From NCBI GenBank assembly GCA_963693315.1, contig OY856186.1, positions 135,042,428-135,106,427 on the forward strand: DNA of 64,000 bases. Direction: 5' to 3'. Shown here piece after piece: positions 1 through 10,300 of this stretch (the first letter of the stretch is position 1; every line of letters starts with the position of its first letter). This DNA comes from Diogma glabrata (taxonomy: Eukaryota > Arthropoda > Insecta > Diptera > Cylindrotomidae). The notes beneath the pieces are model-generated. The model saw only the letters and a list, made by a program, of their open reading frames with translations. It searched no databases and was not told the origin of the DNA. The translations under genes were made by a program, and so were the position numbers.

Positions 1-520
1 TTATATTTTTGTTCTTGTCTCGCATACGAAAATCATAATGTACTTATTGCTTCATTTTTTACTGGAAAAAAATGTTGGAACATGTAAATCGCCCATTTAC
101 CAAAGTATATTTTATGGCAGCAAAATTTATTTTATGGAAACATAAATGATTTTATTAGAAATAAATTAAGTTTTTGCTTGTCCAAGTTTGTTTTTTATAA
201 ATTGAAATATTTATTTATAACATTTTATCAAAATTTTTGTATTCTTTTGTAATATTTTTGTTTTTTGTATTGGATGTCAGAAATTTATAGCATCGCTATA
301 GCATCTGTTGATTGTACTGAATAGCATCGCCATTGTTAAATTTAATTTATTATTTAATTCATTAAATTTGTTAATTTTTCAATAATCCCTGTTTATAATA
401 TCAATTTATCAAGAATCCATGTTTTTATTATGTTTAAATTTAATAAACACCAAAAAACAAAAGATTATTTGATTTTTTAAATAGTTTATCTGTCAAAAAT
501 TATAGCAAAAGGCCTTCTAT
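1..520. other. AT-rich sequence, no gene seen
   Basis: No coding signal or clear RNA gene. A short segment around 60-105 (ATGTTGGAACATGTAAAT-like) has a diverged counterpart near 5997-6020, so the sequences flanking the repeat cluster on both sides are probably related repeats. Confidence 0.5.
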
Positions 521-524
521 ATAA

Positions 525-665
525 TGTCGAATTCTTTTCACCCAAATCCATCAAAAAAAAAATGATGTAAATCAAAAATTTTGTTCTTTTCACCCAAAAA
601 CATCAATTTTTTTTCCGATTTACATAAAAAAAAAAATGTGCATTTTAACGTAAATTTTTTTGACA
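525..665 (+). repeat. Miniature element A, TGTCG-ended
   Basis: About 140 bp starting TGTCGAATTCTTTTCACC and ending TTTTTTTGACA. It contains GATGTAAATC and GATTTACATC as inverted partners, so it can fold. The same block occurs at about 1203-1345 and 37760-37895. Its first ~108 bp form the inverted repeat of the 1203-5368 element. The TGTCG start resembles the end of the complete Harbinger at 38238. It is non-coding; MITE-like status is inferred. Confidence 0.6.
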
Positions 666-669
666 TTAC

Positions 670-1200
670 TAATATCAACAAAGAAAATTTACAAAATAAA
701 CGATTTGTTAACGACAATTTTTATATAACTATGAATTGTTTAATTTTGAAGAATTAATTTTGTGTTTTGTATTATATATATACAATATAATGTAACTAAC
801 ATTTAATAAAATAACTCCTAATAAAAAAAACTCTAAAATGGATTTATTAGAATTAAAATATTATATTTCATTGGACGGATGAAGAAAGATGCATCATGGT
901 AAAATGAAACTATTCGTTATACCATGAAGATGCATCATAGAAAAAAACGAAGACGTTTTTCTCTAAAATGAAGTAATTGAAATTGAAAACAAATATGAAT
1001 AAATAAAACAAAATTATTTTATGTACAAATTAATTGAAACTATTATAAATATTTCAATACGCAATTGCAGAATATGCTATATTATACGAAATTTTTCAAA
1101 TTTAAAAGTAGCAGCCGCCATTTAAATATCACTAATACAAACATATTTCACATCAACTTTTGTTTTTTGTTCTTTTCAGACCCGAATTTATAAATTGATT
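670..1200 (+). repeat. Repeat B, copy 1
   Basis: About 530 bp starting TAATATCAACAAAG and ending near GACCCGAATTTATAAATTGATT. Further copies lie at 5369-5880, 37319-37757, 37898-41850 (split by a Harbinger) and 41887-42406; part of it is inverted at 1349-1480. Copies commonly end TAGAAAAGTCAAAAGAAAACCACA, whose reverse complement begins TGTGGTTTTCTTTTGAC, close to the Harbinger TIR. It is non-coding and probably a non-autonomous Harbinger-like unit. Confidence 0.6.
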
Positions 1201-1202
1201 AA

Positions 1203-4200
1203 TGTCGAATTCTTTTTACCCAAATCCATCAAAAAAAATTGATGTAAATCAAAAATTTTGTTCTTTTCACCCAAAAACATCAATTTTTTTTCCGATTTAC
1301 ATCAAAAAAAAAATGTGCATTTTTTCGTAAATTTTTTTGACATTACTAATGTGGTTTTCTTTTGACTTTTCTAAATCAATTTATAAATTCGGGTCTGAAA
1401 AGAACAAAAAACAAAATTTGATGTGAAATATGTTTGTATTAGTGATATTTAAATGGCGGTTGTCTACTTTTAAATTTTTCAGAGTTTTCTGCATAGGATC
1501 TTGATGAAACTTTGGCAAATGATACAGGTTCACTTGAAAATAGAAGATCTGGATTCATTTTAAATTTGGACAAAATGGCGGGGGGTCTCCCGAACACCTC
1601 TAAGTTTAAATCTTGAATAACTTCTGATCCCGAGTTATGATCTTATTGAAACTTAGTATATAAGGTTTTAATACTGTTTCCAATACTTCTGCATACCAAC
1701 TTCCGGTTTGTCACTTCCGGTTAAAAAGTTTTTTTTTCAGGTGTTTATCCCTATTGTAGCCTACAATTACCAATCGATTTTCATGAAACGTTGCGAAAAG
1801 CTTTTAAATAACATGAGAAAGATTTTATCAGCTTTTGGAGCACATTGGATAAAGGGTTGGGGGGTCCACCATACAACAGGTGGTTTTTTCCACAAAGTTT
1901 TTATGTTTGTTGGGAGCATAAAACATTCATTCGTGAATGAATTTTGATGACACTTTGGAAAAAGATGCAAACATGTATTACAAAGAACTGATTAGTTTTT
2001 GAGCGATAGTGAACAAAGTGGTGGGGGGTCCCTGGAGCACCTGTTTTTTTGAAAGCTCTATAACTTCTGTACCCGATAAGCGAATTGGATGAAACTTGGT
2101 ACATGAGTATGTAGTACGGTTTAAAATAGTTCTGCATCCCAACTTCCGGTTTTTCACTTCCGGTAAAAAAAATTTTTTTGTACTTTTTTGAAGTTTTTTC
2201 AGTGTCTTTATGCACACTACAGCCTACAATAATGAAGTGATTATAATGAAACTTATGGAATAGGGTTTCAATTAGTGTGAAAAGATAATTATCATGTTTT
2301 GGGACACATTGATCAAAGTGGTGGGGGGTCTACCATACAAATGCTGACTTTTCACACTTTGTTTTTTAAGTTTGTTGGGAGCATACAGACTTCATTCATT
2401 ATTCAATTTTAATGAAACTTTGGAAAAAGATGGAAACTTAAGTAACAAAGAACTGATTAGTTTTTGGATAATATTGGAATAAGTGGTGGGGGTCCTCCCA
2501 AACACCTGTTTAATGTGTCACACTTTTTTCAATGTTTGTTGGGAGCACACAGCATTCGTCCGTGAACGAATTTTGATGACACTTTGGAAAAAGATGCAAA
2601 CATGTATGGCAAGGAACTGATTAGTTTTTGAGCGATAGTGAACAAAGTGGTGGGGGGTCCCTGGAGCACCTGTTTTTTTGAAAGCTCTATAACTTCTGTA
2701 CGTGATAAGCGAATTGGATGAAACTTGGTACATAAGTATGTAGTACAGTTTAAAATAGTTCTGCATCCCAACTTCCGGTTTTTCACTTCCGGTAAAAAAA
2801 AATTTTTTGTACTTTTTTGAAGTTTTTTCAGTGTCTATGCACACTACAGCCTACAATAATGAAGTGATTATAATGAAACTTATGGAATAGGGTTTCAATT
2901 AGTGTGAAAAGATAATTATAATGTTTTGGGACACATTGATCAAAGTGGTGGGGGGTCTACCATACAAATGCTGACTTTTCACACTTTGTTTTTTAAGTTT
3001 GTTGGGAGCATACAGACTTCATTCATTATTCAATTTTAATGAAACTTTGGAAAAAGATGGAAACTTAAGTAACAAAGAACTGATTAGTTTTTGGATAATA
3101 TTGGAATAAGTGGTGGTGGTCCTCCCGAACACCTGTTTAATGTGTCACACTTTTTTCAATGTTTGTTGGGAGCACACAGCATTCGTCCGTGAACGAATTT
3201 TGATGACACTTTGGAAAAAGATGCAAACATGTATGGCAAAGAACTGATTAGTTTTTGAGCGATAGTGAACAAAGTGGTGGGGGGTCCCTGGAGCACCTGT
3301 TTTTTTGAAAGCTCTATAACTTCTGTACGTGATAAGCGAATTGGATGAAACTTGGTTCATGAGTATGTAGTACGGTTTAAAATAGTTCTGCATCCCAACT
3401 TCCGGTTTTTCACTTCCGGTAAAAAAAATTTTTTTGTACTTTTTTGAAGTTTTTTCAGTGTCTTTATGCACACTACAGCCTACAATAATGAAGTGATTAT
3501 AATGAAACTTATGGAATAGGGTTTCAATTAGTGTGAAAAGATAATTATCATGTTTTGGGACACATTGATCAAAGTGGTGGGGGGTCTACCATACAAATGC
3601 TGACTTTTCACACTTTGTTTTTTAAGTTTGTTGGGAGCATACAGACTTCATTCATTATTCAATTTTAATGACACTTTGGAAAAAGATGGAAACTTAAGTA
3701 ACAAAGAACTGATTAGTTTTTGGATAATATTGGAATAAGTGGTGGGGGTCCTCCCGAACACCTGTTTAATGTGTCACACTTTTTTCAATGTTTGTTGGGA
3801 GCACACAGCATTCGTCCGTGAACGAATTTTGATGACACTTTGGAAAAAGATGCAAACATGTATGGCAAAGAACTGATTAGTTTTTGAGCGATAGTGAACA
3901 AAGTGGTGGGGGGTCCCTGGAGCACCTGTTTTTTTGAAAGCTCTATAACTTCTGTACGTGATAAGCGAATTGGATGAAACTTGGTACATGAGTATGTAGT
4001 ACGGTTTACAATAGTTCTGAATCCCAACTTCCGGTTTTTCACTTCCGGTAAAAAAGTTTTTTTTTACTTTTTTGAAGTTTTTTCAGTGTCTTTATGCACA
4101 CTACAGCCTACAATAATGAAGTGATTATGATGAAACTTATGGAATGGGGTTCCAATTAGTGTGAAAAGATAATTATCATGTTTTGGGACACATTGATCAA

Positions 4201-5368
4201 AGTGGTGGGGGGTCTACCATACAAATGCTGACTTTTCACACTTTATTTTTTAAGTTTGTTGGGAGCATACAGACTTCGTTCATTAATTTATTTTAATGAC
4301 ACTTTGGAAAATGATGGAGACTTAAGTAACAAAGAACTGATTAGTTTTTGGATAATATTGGAATAAGTGGTGGGGGTCCTCCCGAACACCTGTTTAATGT
4401 GTCACACTTTTTTCAATATTTGTTGGGAGCACACAGCATTCGTTCGTGAACGAATTTTGATGACACTTTGGAAAAAGATGCAAACATGTATGGCAAAGAA
4501 CTGATTAGTTTTTGAGCGATAGTGAACAAAGTGGTGGGGGGTCCCTGGAGCACCTGTTTTTTTGAAAGCTCTATAACTTCTGTACCTGATAAGCGAATTG
4601 GATGAAACTAGGTACATGAGTATGTAGTACGGTTTAAAATAGTTCTGCATCCCAACTTCCGGTTTTTTACTTCCGGTAAAAAAAAATTTGTTGTACTTTT
4701 TTAAAGTTTTTTCAGTGTCTTTATGCACACTACAGCCTACAATAACGAAGTGATTATGATGAAACTTATGGAATAGGGTTCCAATTAGTGTTTGTTGGAA
4801 GCATACAACATTCGTTCGTTAAGTAATTTTGATTACACTTTGCAAAAAGATGCAAATATGTATGGCAAGGAACTGATTAGATTTTTTAGTGATAGTGAAC
4901 AAAGTGGTAGGGGGTCCTCCAAGCACCTGTTATTTTGGAAGCTCAATAGCTTCTGTACCTGATAATCGAGTTGGATGAAATTTGGTACATACACATTTAG
5001 TACGGTTTACAACAGTTCTGCATCCTAACTTCCGCTTTGTCACTTCTGATAAAATTTTTTTTACTTTTTCTCGTACAACAGAATTTATGTTTGTTGGGAT
5101 ACTAGTGCCTGCTTTAATATTTTTATTATTAGAACTACGAAGTCCATAATATTGGTTAGCTTTTAATTAAAGTATTTTATGGATATTAGCTCATTATACA
5201 TCCAGAACACTATGTTTCCAGAGCTGTGGTGAAGTCAGCCTATGCATCAGCGTCGCAATATTTTTTTGATGTAAATCGGAAAAAAAATTGATGTTTTTGG
5301 GTGAAAAGAACAAAATTTTTGATTTACATCAATTTTTTTTGATGGATTTGGGTGAAAAGAATTCGACA
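1203..5368. mobile_element. 4.2 kb element with 108-bp TIRs, TAA target duplication
   Basis: Bases 1203-1310 (TGTCGAATTCTTTTTACCC...) and 5261-5368 (ending GGGTGAAAAGAATTCGACA) are near-perfect inverted copies, and TAA flanks both sides (1200-1202 and 5369-5371). A TAA duplication with TGTCG termini is typical of PIF/Harbinger. No transposase is visible. The interior is an inverted fragment of repeat B (1349-1480) followed by a tandem satellite. It is inserted in, or recombined with, repeat B, whose copies abut both ends. A non-autonomous Harbinger-like element is the best call; foldback or unequal exchange could also have shaped it. Confidence 0.75.
1490..5090. repeat. ~628-bp higher-order satellite array
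   Basis: The phrase TTTGTTGGGAGCA starts consecutive units at about 1909, 2535, 3162, 3791 and 4419, a period of 626-629 bp. Each unit contains four related sub-blocks carrying ATGAAACTTTGG-like motifs, spaced about 143-165 bp, and G-rich GTGGGGGGTCC phrases, so it reads as a four-part higher-order repeat of a ~157-bp ancestral monomer. About four full units plus diverged partial units at each end are present. The central units are far more alike than the edge ones, as expected for homogenisation. An open frame of about 104-108 codons on the minus strand recurs in most units; I do not call it a gene. Confidence 0.85.
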
Positions 5369-5880
5369 TAATATCAACAAAGAAAATTTAAGAAATAAAC
5401 GTTTTGTTAACGACAATTTTTAGATAACTATGAATTGTTTAATGTTGAAGAATTATTATGTTTTGTATTACATATATACAATATAATGTAACTAACATTT
5501 AATAAAATAGCTCCTAATAAATAAAAAAAACTCTAAAATGGATTTATTAGAATTAAAATATGATATTTCATTGGGTGGATGAAAAAAGATGAATCATTGT
5601 AAAAACGAAGACGCTTTTCTCTAAAATGAAGTAATTTAAATTGAAAACAAATATGAATTAATAAAACAAAATTATTTTATTTACAAATTAATTGAAACTA
5701 ATATAAATATTTCAATACGCAATTGCAGAATATGCTATTATACGAAATTTTTCAAATTTAAAAGTAGACAACCGCCATTTAAATATCACTAATGCAAACA
5801 TACTTCACAAACTTTTGTTTTTTGTTCTTTTCAGACCCGAATTTATAAATTGATTTAGAAAAGTCAAAAGAAAACCACAT
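5369..5880 (+). repeat. Repeat B, copy 2
   Basis: Same non-coding sequence as 670-1200, starting at the right-hand TAA of the 1203-5368 element and ending AGTCAAAAGAAAACCACAT. The last ~25 bp are repeated once more immediately after (to about 5905). Confidence 0.6.
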
Positions 5881-5884
5881 TAGA

Positions 5885-6120
5885 AAAGTCAAAAGAAAAC
5901 CGCATTATAAATTTCTTTCTCTTTTTAACTACCAAACATTTTATATCGCGTCACGCTTGTAGCTCTAACTTTCAGTAAAAAAAATTCTGGAAATAAATGT
6001 TGGAGCATGTAAATAGCGCATTATGCTCAGTATTCTGCAGATAAAATACAGATACAAAATAGATACAAAAATACAGATAAACTGAAGCTAAAAAATGTAT
6101 GTAGACATTTGTGGAGAGAT
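5885..6120. other. Flank of the copia provirus, no gene seen
   Basis: AT-rich flank ending in GAGAT (6116-6120), the 5' copy of the target duplication of the copia provirus. If the provirus is ignored, this sequence is continuous with 16857 onward. Confidence 0.5.
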
Positions 6121-6204
6121 TGTTAAAATAAATTTTTAATATATTCAAAATTAACTTTTATTATTAATAATAGATGGCGTTGAATTGAAATGTAATTACA
6201 TATA
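6121..6204 (+). repeat. copia 5' LTR, left part
   Basis: 84 bp matching the first 84 bp of the 3' LTR at 16610-16693, with at least one substitution (AAATTTTT versus AAGTTTTT). It stops at ACATATA, where the DNA element begins. Confidence 0.88.
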
Positions 6205-6270
6205 CCCAGTAAAAGTGTTATACCAGATTTACTAGTAACTTACTATTAACGCGTTATAGTAACAAGACGA

Positions 6271-6338
6271 AGACAAACCCAAGACCGCTCGAACAAAATG
6301 TCCCACCTCGTCTTGTGTAACAAGTCTTGGGTTTGTCT
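6271..6338. repeat. Inverted repeat near left end of DNA element
   Basis: AGACAAACCCAAGAC at about 6271-6286 is the exact reverse complement of GTCTTGGGTTTGTCT at about 6324-6338. The flanking ACAAGACGAAG / CTCGTCTTGTG adds to the stem. Probably a subterminal structure of the element. Confidence 0.7.
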
Positions 6339-6432
6339 GGTAAGACGTGTCTTTAGGTTATCTGGTCAGACATGTCTTTAGTTTGTCTTGGCTAACCTAA
6401 ACCACAAAGCAACCTTGTTATATAAATATGAT

Positions 6433-6632
6433 NNNNNNNNNNNNNNNNNNNNNNNNNNNNNNNNNNNNNNNNNNNNNNNNNNNNNNNNNNNNNNNNNNNN
6501 NNNNNNNNNNNNNNNNNNNNNNNNNNNNNNNNNNNNNNNNNNNNNNNNNNNNNNNNNNNNNNNNNNNNNNNNNNNNNNNNNNNNNNNNNNNNNNNNNNNN
6601 NNNNNNNNNNNNNNNNNNNNNNNNNNNNNNNN
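6433..6632. other. Assembly gap (200 N)
   Basis: Exactly 200 unknown bases, probably a placeholder of arbitrary size. It lies inside the DNA element, so that element's true length is unknown. Confidence 0.99.
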
Positions 6633-6962
6633 ATACTAAGGGCAGAAAACAAACAAAATATTTTAAAAGTGTATACGTAACCAATTTTAGTGTACTGCCC
6701 GATTTATAGTCGGTAACGCTAACTTAGCGCATGGTGTCCACCAGGTATGGAATTCTGGAAATTCGGGATTTTATTTTGGTCATGGAAAGTCATGAAATTT
6801 TAATCATTTCTCTGGAAAATTTTTATTTTAACAAATGCTTTTGTTAAAAATTATATTTCATATATTCTTAATAATTTATATGGTCCGGTTGGAGAAAAAT
6901 TATATTTTTTCGTTTATATATGCACAACAAATTCCCTTTGTATCCTGTCGCTATGACAATGT

Positions 6963-7214
6963 TGTCAGAATTGTTGTTTTAGACTGATTATGTTTTATGG
7001 ATATCATTTGCTGTTTATTCAATAGATGGCAGCACTATTCAGTTTCATGTATTATCGTTGCTGTATTCATTATTGTTTATTGTAGTAAATAATCTGTCAA
7101 AGAGAAATAAAGAACATTGTTTTTATTCATTACTTTATTGGCTTATTATTACAAAATCTTGTTGTGCATTAAACATCAGAAGTTAATTACCCATAATTCC
7201 ACAAACATCCAATA
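6963..7214 (+). repeat. copia 5' LTR (inner element)
   Basis: 252 bp matching 11495-11745. It contains AATAAA at about 7105-7110 as a candidate polyadenylation signal. As the 5' LTR it should carry the promoter, but no clear TATA box is assigned. Confidence 0.9.
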
Positions 7215-7229
7215 GGTTATGGGACCAGG
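7215..7229 (+). promoter_or_regulatory. copia primer binding site (inner element)
   Basis: GGTTATGGGACCAGG directly after the 5' LTR. It resembles the copia-type site that pairs with an internal half of initiator tRNA-Met, and the outer copia has the sister sequence GGTTATGGGCCCAGG at the same place. Confidence 0.75.
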
Positions 7230-7361
7230 ACAGTGTTTCGGGTAATATTTTCTGAAAAAGAAGTAAAGAAAAATTAAAAACATTAAGACACATTTTTGTG
7301 AGGTTATATCCAGCCGTGTGCGAAGTGAAAATTGTAACCGCAGAGCAAAATAGTTGAGAAA

Positions 7362-10300
7362 ATGGATTCAGAATTGTCCAGAGTAAGCAAATTACAAGGA
7401 ATTGACAACTGGAATCTATGGAAATTCCAGATCCAGATAATATTGAAGTCAATTGAAGCATGGGACATAGTAAATGGCACAAGAAAACAACCTGCACCCG
7501 TGGGCACAGAAGCGACGGCTGCTGAGAAAAAGGAAAATGCAGAAGCATTATGTAAATGGAATAAAACCGACGGAATGGCGCAAAAGGTAATCGTTACCAC
7601 AATATCTGAGCAAACGATGATGCATATTTTGACATCAGAGAATTCTGAAGCAATGTGGAAAAAGCTAACGAATATATATGAACAAAAATCAGAATCGACA
7701 ATCCACATTTTACAACAAAAATGGTTTACATTGGCTAAAGATCCTTCACATGATATAGCAGCACATATCTCAAAAATTGAAGATATATCTAATAGGCTAC
7801 AGGCAATGGGGGAGAAAATTGAAGATAAGGGAGTAATGACCAAAATTCTCCTAACTTTGCCACCAAATTTTGATCATTTCATCAGTGCCTGGGAATCAAC
7901 GGCTATCGCCGATAGAACGTTAGCCAACCTAACATCGAGATTAATAATTGAAGAGATGAGACAAAGTCAAAGAGGAGTAGAAGTCAATGCACTTGCTTCT
8001 AATGTAAGAGTAAACAGTAAGAATCGTTTTTCCGAGAATTATAATGGTAACAGAAATATTCGATATGTTAAGAATAAAGACGATGACCGAAAAAACACAA
8101 AGAGAAAACATGGAAAATGTAATTTTTGTCATAAACCCGGACATTGGGCAGCAGAATGTTGGAACAATCCAGAAAGTAAACAATATAAACTTAAAAATTA
8201 CAAAGTTTCTGGACAAGAGAAAGGTGAAGCTCTCATAAGCGAAGCATTTGCCTCTGTACAAAAGACAGCGAAAACTACAGTCGAGGCCTGGTATATGGAC
8301 ACTGGAGCGAGCGATCACATGACTCATAATCTAGAGTGGTTCATAAAATACACACCAATGAAAGAAGACATCAAAATAAAAATTGGAGACGGAGAAAGCA
8401 TTTCAGGCAAAGGTCGAGGTAGCATCAACATTACAGCATTTGATGGAGAAAAATGGACAGAATGTCACCTTTTAAATGTACTCTACGTGCCCAAGCTGAA
8501 ATACAATCTCTTTTCTGGCGGTGTGGCCTTGGATAAAAATTTAACTCTAGAAGCTGATAAAAGAATCTGTAAATTCAAAAAAGAAGGCAAAACCATAGCA
8601 GTAGGTGAGAGACAAAATAAACTATTTGAAATGAAAATCAAGATAACGCCAATCGAAAATGTCAAAGAAAGTGTTGATGAGGATCAAGCATGTATTGCTG
8701 AGAAAAGTTCTTTTCAAGAATGGCATCAAAAATTAGCTCATCAAAACTACACTCAAGTTAAAAATATTTTAAGAAATTATGACATAAATCCAAAAGGAGA
8801 TGACAAAATAGTTTGTGAGCCTTGCGCATTGAGTAAAATCCATCGACTACCTTTTCCTCAGCAAAGCAGTACAAATACCAATCGTATTGGCCAAATAATA
8901 CACGCAGATGTGTGTGGACCTCTACCAGAAAAGTCGTTCACAGGAGCTAAGTATTTTCTTCTATTGAAGGATGATTACTCACATTATAGAACCGTATATT
9001 TCTTGGGTGCAAAATCAGATGTGCTGGAGTGTCTAAAAGACTATGTAAAGAAAACAGAAAAACATTGCCCCAGAGGAATAGAAATTTTTAGATCTGACAA
9101 TGGCCTGGAATTTGTCAATCAAGAAGTCACAAAATTGATGAAAGAATATGGAATTTCTCACCAAAATTCAGTAGTCTACTGCCCTGAGCAAAATGGCAAA
9201 ATAGAACGAGAAAACAGAACTGTTGTAGAAGCTGCTCGAACAATGCTACATGCTGCACAATTTGAACTTAAATTCTGGGCAGAAGCAGTAAACACTGCCG
9301 TTTATGTTTTGAACTGCACAGGAACCAGTAGCATTAAGAATCAATCACCATATGAAATTTGGTACAACAAGCGACCAAATATTCAGGAATTTCATATATT
9401 TGGAGAGAAAGTTTACGTAAAGTTGCCTGAAAATAAAGTAAAGAAGCTAGACCTCAAAGGTGAAATAGGTTACTTTGTAGGCTACGGCGATACAGTAAAA
9501 GGTAACAGAATTTGGATTCCAGAGGAAGGCGATATTTTTGTCAGAAAACATATTATCTATACAGGAAAATTAATAGAGTCTACTGAAAGAGTTCAGAATC
9601 AAGCACTGTTGTATCTACCTGAGGAAGAAAATAAACAATTCAAAAATAGTCAGGCTGAAAGAAAAGATGACGAGCAAATTGAAGAAAATTTAGAAAATCT
9701 TGAGTTACCTAACCAATTATCTGGTTCAGAAGAAGAAAATGAGACATTTTGTACGCCAGAACCCGAAAGAAGTACAGGAATACAACTGAGAGATCGATCC
9801 AAACTAAATAAACCTAAGAAATTAGAAGACTACGAAGTAAATTTAGATAATGTCTGTGATTATTGCATTGAAAACCCAGAAGAACCGCTGACTTTTCAAC
9901 AAGCTGTAAACGGTACGAATGCACAAGAGTGGAAACAAGCAATGGAAGAGGAAATGAATTCCTTAAAAACCAGCAACGTGTGGGAGCTCGTTGAAGTACC
10001 AAAGAACTCAACCATAGTTGAAAATAAATGGGTTTATAAATTAAAAACTGATACGAATGGAACCATAAAAAAATTTAGAGCCAGATTAGTAGCCAAAGGC
10101 TTCTCTCAGCGTGAAGGAATAGACTTCAATGAAACCTTTAGCCCTGTAGTAAGATTCGACTCCATCCGAATATTATTAACAGTGATTGTTCAAGAAAATT
10201 TAGTACTCAAACAGTTTGACGTAAAAACTGCCTTTTTAAATGGTGATATAGAAGAGGTTATATACATGAGGCAGCCAACAGGATTTAACGATGGTACAAC

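Noticed and set aside
1901..4728. Repeated ~105-codon minus-strand ORFs as genes
   Set aside because: They lie in homogenised tandem satellite units, have no recognisable domain and no splice or promoter context; reported only as a satellite property.
6388..6709. ORFs spanning 6433-6632
   Set aside because: They consist mainly of unknown bases in the assembly gap.
7304..7843. Minus-strand ORFs inside the copia Gag region
   Set aside because: Antisense shadows of the clear plus-strand Gag-Pol frame.
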